Origin: a virus
Strand: one strand, 5' to 3'
Virus record (IMG/VR): IMGVR_UViG_3300043448_000296
Coordinates: 1 to 58,398 of that record
DNA: 58,398 bases
The position numbers and the translations under genes are program-made. Every line of letters begins with the position of its first letter. Position 1 is the first letter of the stretch. Shown piece by piece: positions 30,085-38,321 of this stretch. The notes under the pieces are model-generated. The model was not told the DNA's origin, searched no databases, and worked only from the letters and a program-made list of their open reading frames with translations.

Positions 30085-32229
30085 TCAGCTGATGAGTGTG
30101 GCGAAGGAGGTCAGCATCTTCTTATTGACGCCTTTCTTGGCAAGTGCTTTTTTAAATGCAGTGCCAATCTCTTTGCTGGTAGCATCCTCATCCACATCAA
30201 ATTCGCTATTCGCAGATAGCGAATCAGTGCCCATCAGGTAGAGTGCCTGATAACCAAGATGCTCAACAAGTTCAGCGGACTTGTTTTTCTTCCACTGCTT
30301 TTGAACCTCGTCATAAGGAATCTTACACTCATCAGCACGATAAGTATCATTCAGACCGCGACCATTCACAAGACGAATACCGATAAGGTTTACATCAGGA
30401 AAACGGTCACGCACATTCTGAAGAAACACTTTGGTGATTTTATCAGAATTACCATAGTAACCACCATCATCAAAGCGAGGATACACACGACCAGTTTTAC
30501 GGTCGCGCAGAACACAATCGCTACTCACATAGCTAGTGCCAAGGCGAGAACCATAACTACGGTCAGTGTAATAGTTGATGCTGGCAGATTCACCGTCAGT
30601 CAGAATAATAACGTTGGTCTTTTGAACCTTGTTACGCTTCTGAAAGGCAGGGATAAGTGCGGTCAGAGAGATTGCTGCCTCGTGCAGAGGAGTACCAGAC
30701 AGACCATAACCAGCAGGAATAGAGTAACCAGAATAACTACCGTTCCCAACCACAAGACGCCAGAAGTTTTTAAGTTGTGCTTCAAGGTCTTTGCCGTTAC
30801 GACCGTTGCTGCTGACAAGATTCAGCATGTTGAAGTGATCGCACAGTTTGACTTGACCCACCGTAGGAGTTTGAATGCGAGGAGATTTTGTACGAGTTTG
30901 AGTAACGTAATCGTAGGTTCGGTGATACCAATAGTCATTGGTGAAAGCATAGATGTCAAAAGGAATCTGCACTTTTTTACAGAACCATGCAAGGTTCAGC
31001 AGTTGCTTAGCAGTATCCTCAAGGATACCACCCATAGAACCAGACCAGTCAAGGATAAAAATCAAACCGTGATTCTTACCATCAGGCACCACATTGATTT
31101 TCTTGAATACATCTTCATTCCACTTGTAGGTATGAAGCAGTGCAGTATCAAGGATGCCAGTTTTAGCAGTAGATGCACGGGCATACTGGTCTGCCGACTT
31201 ACGCATCTCAAACTCTTTGACAAGGTAGTTAACCTCACGTTGAGCTTCCGAACGAAAAGTCAGATACTGTTTGTCAACCTCAGCAAACACACGGGAGGTT
31301 TGCTCATTGAAACAAGTATTGCAATCTTCCTGCACTTGCTTGTTAGAGACAACAATGTTATCTACTTTGAGGTCAGGCAGCTCAATATAGTTGAGGTGTT
31401 GAGAGCGAGGATACTGACTAATCAGTTGTTTCTGATTCTCAGTGAATGCCTTGTCAGTTTCAGATTCAAGCGTATTGGTTTGACCAGCACCATTGGATGC
31501 ACCTTCGCCTTGCTCATCTGGTTGATCGGAATCAGCACCCTTAGTTTGGTTGCCGTCACCAGAAGTTTGCTGAGGTTGCTCACCCTCACCATCGGTAGAG
31601 TCACCCTCACCTTGAGTAGAATCACCCCCACCTTGAGTAGATTGCTGAAGATCGCCTTGCGCCTCAACAACCTGCTGTTGCTCCTGTTGCTCAGTGTAAG
31701 CAAGAATCTTGCGAGCAACATCTACAACTTGCTCAAAGGTTTCAGCGTTGGCAAGTTCATCTACGATATCTTTCTCTTCAGCACTCCAAGCGAACACTTC
31801 ACCAGCATGAATGCCAATCTTAAAATAAAGATTTACGCGGTCAATCAGAGCGTAACTATCCAGCTCACGGCCGCCAATGCAGAAGAAATCATCATCCTGC
31901 AGTTCTTTGTAACCAGCATAGAAGTTACGGGCAAGACCAGGAAACTTACGCTTCATCAGTTTCTCAATACGAGCATCCTCACAGACATTCAGATACGACT
32001 GAGGAATGCCATAGTCATCACCCCACTTGTCGGGGGTATACAGAGCGTGACCAACTTCATGCCCCACGAGCATATCGTATACGTTGGCGGATGCTTTCTC
32101 CCACATCGGCAGGGTCAGCACACGGTCTTTCACGTTGAACATCGCCGTCTCTACAGGGCGATGCTCGATAATAAGGTTCTCAGTGGCGAGAAGGCGAGCA
32201 AGATTGCCCTTGACTTCGGCGTTGAACAT
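30085..32229 (-). CDS. VWA-domain protein with N-terminal zinc-metallopeptidase domain (CobT-like)
   Basis: 714 residues from ATG 32229. HEVGHALY (57-64) is a zinc HExxH site, with NVCEDARIE (82-90) a likely third ligand Glu. Residues 180-260 are a Gln/Gly/Asp/Glu-rich linker. A VWA domain starts around 388 with the MIDAS DWSGSMGG (394-401) and a later IILTDGES. CobT proteins also pair VWA with a CobS ATPase, but here the front domain looks like a protease. Inferred: ATP-driven remodelling or cleavage of a virion or host protein. Confidence 0.85.
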   Translation of the reverse strand: MFNAEVKGNLARLLATENLIIEHRPVETAMFNVKDRVLTLPMWEKASANVYDMLVGHEVGHALYTPDKWGDDYGIPQSYLNVCEDARIEKLMKRKFPGLARNFYAGYKELQDDDFFCIGGRELDSYALIDRVNLYFKIGIHAGEVFAWSAEEKDIVDELANAETFEQVVDVARKILAYTEQQEQQQVVEAQGDLQQSTQGGGDSTQGEGDSTDGEGEQPQQTSGDGNQTKGADSDQPDEQGEGASNGAGQTNTLESETDKAFTENQKQLISQYPRSQHLNYIELPDLKVDNIVVSNKQVQEDCNTCFNEQTSRVFAEVDKQYLTFRSEAQREVNYLVKEFEMRKSADQYARASTAKTGILDTALLHTYKWNEDVFKKINVVPDGKNHGLIFILDWSGSMGGILEDTAKQLLNLAWFCKKVQIPFDIYAFTNDYWYHRTYDYVTQTRTKSPRIQTPTVGQVKLCDHFNMLNLVSSNGRNGKDLEAQLKNFWRLVVGNGSYSGYSIPAGYGLSGTPLHEAAISLTALIPAFQKRNKVQKTNVIILTDGESASINYYTDRSYGSRLGTSYVSSDCVLRDRKTGRVYPRFDDGGYYGNSDKITKVFLQNVRDRFPDVNLIGIRLVNGRGLNDTYRADECKIPYDEVQKQWKKNKSAELVEHLGYQALYLMGTDSLSANSEFDVDEDATSKEIGTAFKKALAKKGVNKKMLTSFATLIS

Positions 32230-32252
32230 CGGTCTCTTTCGTTGATGAATCA

Positions 32253-32281
32253 ACTATACAGCAAAGGGGTCGCCGCAGCAA
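32253..32281 (-). promoter_or_regulatory. Sigma-70-like promoter for the VWA gene
   Basis: TTGCTG (32281-32276), 17-base spacer, TATAGT (32258-32253). The -35 lies in the hairpin at 32265-32286. Start expected near 32246. Confidence 0.5.
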
Positions 32282-32286
32282 CCCCT
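32265..32286 (-). terminator. Hairpin after gp46
   Basis: Minus strand AGGGGTTGC-TGCG-GCGACCCCT, nine pairs with one wobble, followed by TTTGC; weak T-tract. It lies 7 bases past the gp46 stop. Confidence 0.6.
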
Positions 32287-32292
32287 GTTAAG

Positions 32293-34017
32293 CTATTCTG
32301 ATGTTTCGTCTGTGACGTATGAGAAGTTCTTATGCTTCTCAAATCGTAGGCAGCGGTCAAACTTGTCTGCCATATTGTCACGGTGAGAGATAACAAATAC
32401 ATTTGTTTTGTCATCAAAGGTTTTGAGAATCCATCCGAGGTCGCTGTTACCAGATTGGTCTAGCGACCCGTCAAAGATTTCATCTAGAATCAGAAGATTA
32501 GTATCCACGCTATTCTTAAGTTTAGCAACGCTACGCCAAGTAAGCAGCAGAGCAATATCGATTCTAGCTTTTTCTCCTTCAGAAAAAGATTCATAACTAA
32601 ACTCATCCCGATAACGTGATTTGATTACCTCTTCAAAACTTTCATTGAGCATGAACGATGCTGGAAATTCCATCTTATCAAGGTAGTCATTGATAAGCTT
32701 GTTCATCGTCGGGAGGTATTTTTTGATGATGCGCGTTTTGATGCCCGAGTCCTTGAGAAGTTGTGCTGCCGTGAGTAAGCAATCTTTTTCTTCTTTTGTT
32801 TCTGAAATTGTTTCTTGGATTTGCTTTCCATCCTCACTGAGGGATTTAAGTATTGAAAACTGTTCGCGTTGATTGACATCTGAATCCCGCAGTTTTCGGA
32901 TGTCGTCGTCCAGTTCTTCAATTCGTCTATGAAGTGACTTAATTTCATTATTGAGTTGTCGATTCTTTAGATTGAGTTCGTTTATTTCATCAATCAAAAG
33001 AATAAAGGTATTCTCTTTACTTTGAAGATCGGAAAGTTGTTGTCCCAAATCAGACATAGCTTTTTCCACCTCAACAAGTTTATCCGAGAGAACTTGGATC
33101 TTCTCTTGTTTAAAATGCTCCTCAATGTTTTGTCCACAGGTCGGACACGTATCGTTCTGCTCAAAGAATACTTTTTCTTTATTATGTGACTTTTGTTTGG
33201 ACGATATTTTGTTTCGTAACGAATCGACCTTAGCAATCGTTGCTTTAATTTTCTGCGTGTCTGAAACGGCAGTGGTCTTAGTGTCGATTTCCTTGTCGTT
33301 ATCGATGATTTGTGATTCATAATCTAGAGCTTCTTTTAATAGAGATTCTTTTCTATTCTCTTTTTCTTGAATGTCTTCTTTATTCTTCTTTTCAATGTCA
33401 AGCATAAACTGCTTCTGCATGTCAATCTTCTCTTTGACTAGAGACAGTTTATATTCGTGATCTTTAAGTTCGTCGTTGATTACTTTAATTTTTTCTTTCA
33501 GATTGACATTCATTGTTGAGAAGATTTGGATGTCAAGAATGTCTTCAATAATTTCTCTGCGAGCAGCAAGAGGAAGACGCATGAATGGCACAAAGGTCGA
33601 TGACCCTAGCACAACAATTTGAGTAAACGATTTATAATTCATCTTCAGAATCGTTTGCTCAAAATGTTTCTGCTGGTCTACAGCAGAAGAATCTTGGTTA
33701 AGTAGAGCACCATTCTGATAGATTTCAAACTTCGCTGGTTTGATACCACGAATCACTTTGTATTTATTATTACCAATATCAAAGTTAACTTCCACAACAC
33801 AATCACTCTGATTGATTGAGTTGAGAAGTTGTGGTTTGTTAATCTTTCTAAATGGTTTGCCAAACAAAGAGAAAGTGAGAGCATCCAGAATGGTTGACTT
33901 TCCAGCACCATTAGTTCCCACAATCAAACTACTTTTCGCATCAGTAAGAGATACTTCAGTAAACTGAGCACCAGTAGAAAGAAAATTTTTCCATTTAATC
34001 GTCTTGAAAATTATCAT
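32293..34017 (-). CDS. gp46: Recombination endonuclease subunit gp46 (SbcC/Rad50-like)
   Basis: 574 residues from ATG 34017. Walker A GTNGAGKS (34-41), a long coiled-coil region broken by a zinc hook CPTCGQ (about 290), an SFSEGEKARIDIALLL signature motif and Walker B NLLILDEIF. With gp47 it resects DNA ends and feeds UvsX recombination and replication restart. It overlaps the DUF3110-like gene by 23 bases. Confidence 0.93.
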   Translation of the reverse strand: MIIFKTIKWKNFLSTGAQFTEVSLTDAKSSLIVGTNGAGKSTILDALTFSLFGKPFRKINKPQLLNSINQSDCVVEVNFDIGNNKYKVIRGIKPAKFEIYQNGALLNQDSSAVDQQKHFEQTILKMNYKSFTQIVVLGSSTFVPFMRLPLAARREIIEDILDIQIFSTMNVNLKEKIKVINDELKDHEYKLSLVKEKIDMQKQFMLDIEKKNKEDIQEKENRKESLLKEALDYESQIIDNDKEIDTKTTAVSDTQKIKATIAKVDSLRNKISSKQKSHNKEKVFFEQNDTCPTCGQNIEEHFKQEKIQVLSDKLVEVEKAMSDLGQQLSDLQSKENTFILLIDEINELNLKNRQLNNEIKSLHRRIEELDDDIRKLRDSDVNQREQFSILKSLSEDGKQIQETISETKEEKDCLLTAAQLLKDSGIKTRIIKKYLPTMNKLINDYLDKMEFPASFMLNESFEEVIKSRYRDEFSYESFSEGEKARIDIALLLTWRSVAKLKNSVDTNLLILDEIFDGSLDQSGNSDLGWILKTFDDKTNVFVISHRDNMADKFDRCLRFEKHKNFSYVTDETSE

Positions 34018-34282
34018 AAGATCTAGGGGGAACAATAATGTCGTCAGGTTCAACGATAACGTATTTCATACCTCGCAACTCACACATCCCAACACCAGCC
34101 CGTAGGTCTATTTCGTGAGTAGTGAGAGGAGGTAACGAATCACTTTCGTCATTTGCTTCCAGTAATCCGAGATACCTTTCGGCATCGTCTTCGTCTCTAA
34201 AGAAGTATATCACATGGTCACCCTCACCGTCAACGACTGAGTACACACCATCAGTATGTTCAGCAAGAGTGATTAGAAACAT
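33995..34282 (-). CDS. DUF3110-like small protein (95 aa)
   Basis: 95 residues. YFFRDEDDAERYLGLLEAND matches the core of DUF3110, a family otherwise known mainly from cyanobacteria, which supports a cyanobacterial host. The C-terminus (VEPDDIIVPPRSYDNF) also fits. Function unknown. It lies between genes 46 and 47 with no gap to gp47. Confidence 0.7.
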   Translation of the reverse strand: MFLITLAEHTDGVYSVVDGEGDHVIYFFRDEDDAERYLGLLEANDESDSLPPLTTHEIDLRAGVGMCELRGMKYVIVEPDDIIVPPRSYDNFQDD

Positions 34283-35332
34283 TTACACTACCTCACAACT
34301 CTCAATATATAGTGACTTCATTACACTCTTCAACTTTGCTTTGTCTACGGCAATCTCTACCTCATCAATATATTCATTAAGAAGTGTAAGAGTATCTTTA
34401 ATTTCTGCATTCTCATCATCTTCAACAAACGCATCGTTGACAAGAGTTTCAATAATCTTTACATCATGTGGTTGAGTTGCAAAGACAGAATCAACAAACT
34501 TTTCAAACTCAGTATAATCTTTTTTATCTTCTACGATAATCTTGACAAAAGAATTTGCACACTCACTGGTATTGAAGCTGAGATGAGAACCAGTAGAATC
34601 ATTATAATAGATTTTCTGGAAAATCTCATAAGGGTTCTTGACCCGCTTGAGTTTATTTGTTGTCGGTTCATAGAGATGAAATCCTCGCTCGTCTTTATAA
34701 TCGTTCCAGAACATCTGGTAAGGGTTGCCCAGGTAAGTGATGTTACCTCTGGATGATTTGTGATGATAGTGACCAGAGAATACTTGTTTAAACTTTTTGA
34801 ATATGGAAGGGTCCATTCCATGCTCCTGTTTATTGCCAGGAGTTACTTCAAAACCAGATAGTTCAAGATGACCCATAGCAATCTCAGCACTGGTATCATT
34901 AATCCAACGCATTGTCTCTTCGTAGTTAGAAGAGTTAATCCAAGGCAACATCAGAATCTTAGCACCATCAATCATTACTGTCTCTGGGCGAGAGTAGATT
35001 TCGATGTTGCTAAAGTCCTTGAGTAGAAGTTCGGGTGAGTTAATCTCGTTCGTATTCTTATAGTAGGTGCAGTGATTGCCAAGAATCATGTGAACGAAGA
35101 TACCCATATCTTCAAGGCGTTGAAAATAATAACTACGCACACGGTTCCAAACATTGAAATCAATCCCCTTACGATTATCAAACGTATCACCGAGGTCAAT
35201 AACAGTTTTGATTCCATGTCTCTCCAGTGTTGGGAAAAAGATGTCGTCGTAGAATTTTTTGAAGTATTCCCAGAACGCAACACTACCTTTTCTCCCGTCT
35301 AAATGCTGGTCGGTAATAAGAGCTACTGTCAT
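34283..35332 (-). CDS. gp47: Recombination nuclease subunit gp47 (SbcD/Mre11-like)
   Basis: 349 residues. Metallophosphoesterase motifs: TDQHLD (7-12), LGDTFDNR, ILGNHCTYY (GNH), GHLELSGFE and SGHYHHKS (GHxH). The set is complete, so the nuclease should be active with manganese. Partner of gp46. The start overlaps the gp55 stop by 4 bases. Confidence 0.93.
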   Translation of the reverse strand: MTVALITDQHLDGRKGSVAFWEYFKKFYDDIFFPTLERHGIKTVIDLGDTFDNRKGIDFNVWNRVRSYYFQRLEDMGIFVHMILGNHCTYYKNTNEINSPELLLKDFSNIEIYSRPETVMIDGAKILMLPWINSSNYEETMRWINDTSAEIAMGHLELSGFEVTPGNKQEHGMDPSIFKKFKQVFSGHYHHKSSRGNITYLGNPYQMFWNDYKDERGFHLYEPTTNKLKRVKNPYEIFQKIYYNDSTGSHLSFNTSECANSFVKIIVEDKKDYTEFEKFVDSVFATQPHDVKIIETLVNDAFVEDDENAEIKDTLTLLNEYIDEVEIAVDKAKLKSVMKSLYIESCEVV

Positions 35333-35844
35333 CGCTTGCTTCGCATTTCAAGGTTTTCTTTGATGCTGTTCATGTCAGCACTGCTGCTATTATATCCTAT
35401 CATGTCACCACTGTAACTATCTGTATGCAAAACTTCATCATATCCTGACCGTTCAAGAATCTTGGATTTGATTTCTAGTTGTTTTTTCTCACGTTGAATC
35501 CTACGCAAGAAAGCATAATAGATAATCTGAGTGAAGTAAGCAAATGGATTGGTTGATTTCTCTGGATTAAAGTTATCAATATACTGCAGACAATTTTCAA
35601 TACCATCACAAATCATATCTTCCCTAAACATGTAGTTGACAAAGTTAGGTTTGTATGATAGGTGTGTAGCAATTTTAAGAAAACACTCTCCAATATAATT
35701 AGGAACTTTAGGTTTGGATAGACCTGCTTCTTTAGCAGCAGCAACCTGCTGTCGATACACCATCAGGGCATCGAGGAACTCTCGGTTGTTGACGTAATTT
35801 TCTTTTGTAGTTCGTCTACCCATCGGCTTTTCGACTGTTAACAT
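35329..35844 (-). CDS. gp55: Late sigma factor gp55
   Basis: 171 residues. Sigma region-2-like segment with EDMICDGIENCLQYIDNFNP and NPFAYFTQIIYYAFLRRIQRE is the recognisable core that reads the TATAAATA late element. It directs host RNA polymerase to late promoters together with gp45, consistent with the many NATAAATA elements in this window. Expressed from the minus-strand promoter at 35868-35896. Confidence 0.92.
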   Translation of the reverse strand: MLTVEKPMGRRTTKENYVNNREFLDALMVYRQQVAAAKEAGLSKPKVPNYIGECFLKIATHLSYKPNFVNYMFREDMICDGIENCLQYIDNFNPEKSTNPFAYFTQIIYYAFLRRIQREKKQLEIKSKILERSGYDEVLHTDSYSGDMIGYNSSSADMNSIKENLEMRSKR

Positions 35845-35867
35845 GGTTTATATCCGTTGGTGTTTGT

Positions 35868-35896
35868 ATTGTAACATACCCAACGAGAATTGTAAA
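35868..35896 (-). promoter_or_regulatory. Sigma-70 promoter for the gp55 operon
   Basis: Minus strand TTTACA (35896-35891), 17-base spacer, TACAAT (35873-35868). Expected start about 35861, 17 bases before the gp55 ATG. Its -35 is 5 bases from the -35 of the opposing promoter. Confidence 0.75.
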
Positions 35897-35901
35897 GGGG
35901 C

Positions 35902-35930
35902 TTGACACAACTCTTAAATCCGTATATAAT
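35902..35930 (+). promoter_or_regulatory. Consensus sigma-70 promoter on the plus strand, facing against the genes
   Basis: TTGACA (35902-35907), 17-base spacer, TATAAT (35925-35930): both hexamers and spacing are exactly consensus. There is no plus-strand gene downstream; it points into the 3' end of the Sm-like gene at 35946-36365. Confidence 0.85.
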
Positions 35931-35936
35931 AGCAAT

Positions 35937-36035
35937 GTTGCGCCTTCAAGATTTATTATATATCTCTTCTAATAACTTCTTAGCTTCTTTAATAGACCCT
36001 AGATAACCTTCATGGCTTCTAGGGTTTTGTCTTTT
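35937..36035 (+). ncRNA. Candidate small antisense RNA
   Basis: Starting about 7 bases after the plus-strand TATAAT, a roughly 99-base transcript is predicted. It is A/U-rich in its first 55 bases, then forms a hairpin ACCCTAGA (35996-36003) with TCTAGGGT (36018-36025) and ends in TTTTGTCTTTT. Promoter, A/U-rich body and hairpin plus U-tail match Hfq-type bacterial small RNAs. It is antisense to the last about 30 codons of the Sm-like protein gene. Expression is inferred from signals only. Confidence 0.6.
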
Positions 36036-36365
36036 ATTATTTGATTTAGGTTTAGGGGAATTTCTTTTTTTATATTTTGATTTGTCTTCTAGATGTTCTT
36101 CATAACAAGATGCAATCTTAGAATCAAGTTCCGTCATAGTAATAATTTGACAACGAGGAATAATAAACATATCTTCATACGTTGCATTAATCCAATCATC
36201 AAATACAATACCTTCATAGATTAAATTATTTTTTCTTTCCTCAACCTTTTCAACTAAACGAGGTTCTAAAACTACAATAACATCATCATTTGGATCGTAA
36301 CTAACTTTAGCTACAATCTCTTCGCCAGAAGTTAATTTAATAGTTGCATAAAATTCTTCTTCCAT
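35946..36365 (-). CDS. Sm-like small protein, copy A, with basic tail (139 aa)
   Basis: 139 residues. YATIKLTSGEEIVAKVSYD, VVLEPRLVEKVE, DMFIIPRCQIITMTELD, KIASCYEEHLE resembles the short-strand pattern of the two copies upstream of gene 43, consistent with an Sm/Lsm fold. The C-terminus (KKRNSPKPKSNNKRQNPRS) is basic and likely binds RNA or DNA. It lies 1 base from uvsW; the 3' end is crossed by the candidate antisense RNA. Confidence 0.6.
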   Translation of the reverse strand: MEEEFYATIKLTSGEEIVAKVSYDPNDDVIVVLEPRLVEKVEERKNNLIYEGIVFDDWINATYEDMFIIPRCQIITMTELDSKIASCYEEHLEDKSKYKKRNSPKPKSNNKRQNPRSHEGYLGSIKEAKKLLEEIYNKS

Positions 36366-36366
36366 A

Positions 36367-37845
36367 TTATTTTAAATCGAGTTTGATGATTTCTACATTA
36401 AACTTTTCTTCTTCATATATTTTCAAACGCTCATCTAAATGTTTCAGCGTATAATTTTTCTGTGGTGTTCTGCAATACTCATCGGCAATGTCATAAAGAG
36501 TAGCGTAAGTTTTATTATTGCCCTTACGCAATACACGACCGATAGATTGTAAGTTTCTTACTCTTGATTTTGATGGTGAAGCAAATACAACATTGTGTAG
36601 ATTACGAATGTTGATGCCAGTGCTGAATGTTCCGTATGAAGCAACAATCACTGCGTTGTTTTCAGTTTCAGTGATGCGTCTAATCTCTTCGCGTTCCTCT
36701 GTATCTACACCACCATAGACCAGAAAAACTTTACGACCTTCTTCGACAATACTATTTATTGCCTCGTAAAGTGGCACTCCATGACGCTCCACATAGTTGA
36801 ATAAAACTAGGGAGTTTCCTTCTAAGTCACGCACAAGATTTTTAATTAGACGATTACGTTTTGGATTGTCAACAATTGCATCAATCTCTCCTTGATAATC
36901 AAAGAACTCCATTCTCTCATGCTTCAGCAAAAGAACTTTGATTCTGAAATCAGATAGATGACCTTCCTTAATAAGCTTCTCTGTCTTGGTAACATGCTTA
37001 CACTCACCAAACAATCCTTCTAGCACCCACTTGTGAGTAGCAGAACCATCCAGTGTTCCAGTGAAACCAAACCTATACTTAGCTTCATGTAGTTTAGTCA
37101 TGATGCCAGTGAGTGATTTGGATTTGAATAGGTGTGCTTCATCACCGATGACACAGGAAAAGTCATCAAACCAACGTTTAGGAAACTTGTAGATAGATTG
37201 CCAAGTGGAAATGATAACTGCTTTCTCTACGTTTTTATCTTTTCCACCATATATTCTATGACAGTAGCTATCAGTATCCCAACCATAGTCGGCAAAATCA
37301 TTATACATTTGCTCAACAAGCGAAGTGGTAGGAACAATAATGAGCGTTTTCTTACCCGTCTTTTTGTATTCTGAGGCATAGTAATACCTAACCAAAGAGT
37401 AGATCATCAGGGATTTACCTGATGCAGTAGGCGACAAAAGTAACCTGCGGTTATTTAGAAGTGCTTCGTATACTGCTTGCACTTGATAATCTCTTGGGTT
37501 ATGATTCGGACACACAGCCGCCATGAATCCTTTGACACCTTCTAAGGTAATCTGGTCGTTCTTTTCTTCTACATCTCCGTAGAACTTATTGGGTTCGTAT
37601 GAAATAGAATAGTTTTTGATATCACACCATTCTTTCAGGTGTGAGATTAAACCACAATATAGTTCACCTGTTCCTGGTGAATACAATCTAATCTTGCCAT
37701 CCCACATACCACTTCTATACTGTGGCATAAACTTGGCATTAGGAATGTCGAACGTAAAGTAATCTGCTAATTCGTAATGAACATGAGGTTCTGCTTTGAT
37801 AGTCAGATAAATGTTGTTCTTTTTTGCAACTGCCAGATTTGTCAT
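36367..37845 (-). CDS. uvsW: UvsW recombination helicase
   Basis: 492 residues. SF2 helicase with N-terminal substrate-recognition domain, Walker A SPTASGKS (138-145), DEAH box in VIGDEAHLFK, GFTGTLDGS and C-terminal motifs ATYGT-like SYGTFSTGINI and QSIGRVLRKG. In T4 it unwinds branched DNA and R-loops and shifts replication from origin to recombination mode. Shares one base with the uvsY stop. Confidence 0.92.
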   Translation of the reverse strand: MTNLAVAKKNNIYLTIKAEPHVHYELADYFTFDIPNAKFMPQYRSGMWDGKIRLYSPGTGELYCGLISHLKEWCDIKNYSISYEPNKFYGDVEEKNDQITLEGVKGFMAAVCPNHNPRDYQVQAVYEALLNNRRLLLSPTASGKSLMIYSLVRYYYASEYKKTGKKTLIIVPTTSLVEQMYNDFADYGWDTDSYCHRIYGGKDKNVEKAVIISTWQSIYKFPKRWFDDFSCVIGDEAHLFKSKSLTGIMTKLHEAKYRFGFTGTLDGSATHKWVLEGLFGECKHVTKTEKLIKEGHLSDFRIKVLLLKHERMEFFDYQGEIDAIVDNPKRNRLIKNLVRDLEGNSLVLFNYVERHGVPLYEAINSIVEEGRKVFLVYGGVDTEEREEIRRITETENNAVIVASYGTFSTGINIRNLHNVVFASPSKSRVRNLQSIGRVLRKGNNKTYATLYDIADEYCRTPQKNYTLKHLDERLKIYEEEKFNVEIIKLDLK

Positions 37846-38321
37846 TAGGTGCTACCGTTAATAAATTTCTCCCACTCGATAGCGTTTTTAATTTGGAAAC
37901 TTCTATTGGAAATCATTTTAAGAACATTATCCAAAAAGAAAAGTGCCTTATTAATAAACTCTATTTTCATCTCAATGTTAATCAAATCCTCATCCGCTTC
38001 TAGATATACTTTCATCTTCTCGGATGTTTTTATGGATTGCCCAAAAGGTTTTTCTTTGTAAACTTCAGGATCGGCTTCGCCTTGATAATATTCTCTTTTT
38101 TCTTTTAACTTCATACGATACTGAAATTCCAGTGCTGTCTTCTCCGTAGAGAAATCGTTGTAGAAGTTTAAATATTTATTGTGCTGGTAAGGGATGTCTA
38201 GCGAGATTTGTGCTAGGTCTGCTGAGTATTGTTTGTTTTTAAACTGGAAGTCGATATGTGAATCTTCTTGCCATTCTGATTTAACATGATTAAAGAGTGT
38301 TCTCAAGTCATCAAATTTCAT
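37845..38321 (-). CDS. uvsY: UvsY recombination mediator
   Basis: 158 residues; T4 UvsY is 137. Helical with conserved REYYQGEADPEVY and KTSEKMKVYLEADEDLINIE, which align with T4 DYYSGRGD and SEMKTVLSADKDVL. It loads UvsX onto gp32-covered single strands. Located next to uvsW and the tail-tube-like gene. Confidence 0.88.
   Translation of the reverse strand: MKFDDLRTLFNHVKSEWQEDSHIDFQFKNKQYSADLAQISLDIPYQHNKYLNFYNDFSTEKTALEFQYRMKLKEKREYYQGEADPEVYKEKPFGQSIKTSEKMKVYLEADEDLINIEMKIEFINKALFFLDNVLKMISNRSFQIKNAIEWEKFINGST

Noticed and set aside
28944-30092. 382-codon open frame on the plus strand opposite the CobS-like gene
   Set aside because: Antisense shadow: the CobS-like gene on the other strand has Walker motifs and proper starts; the plus frame shows no domain, promoter or ribosome binding site.
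30259-32301. 680-codon open frame on the plus strand opposite the VWA gene
   Set aside because: Long but explained by codon bias of the sense gene; translated sequence is an Ile/Thr/Leu-rich mix without recognisable motifs, and no promoter was found for it.
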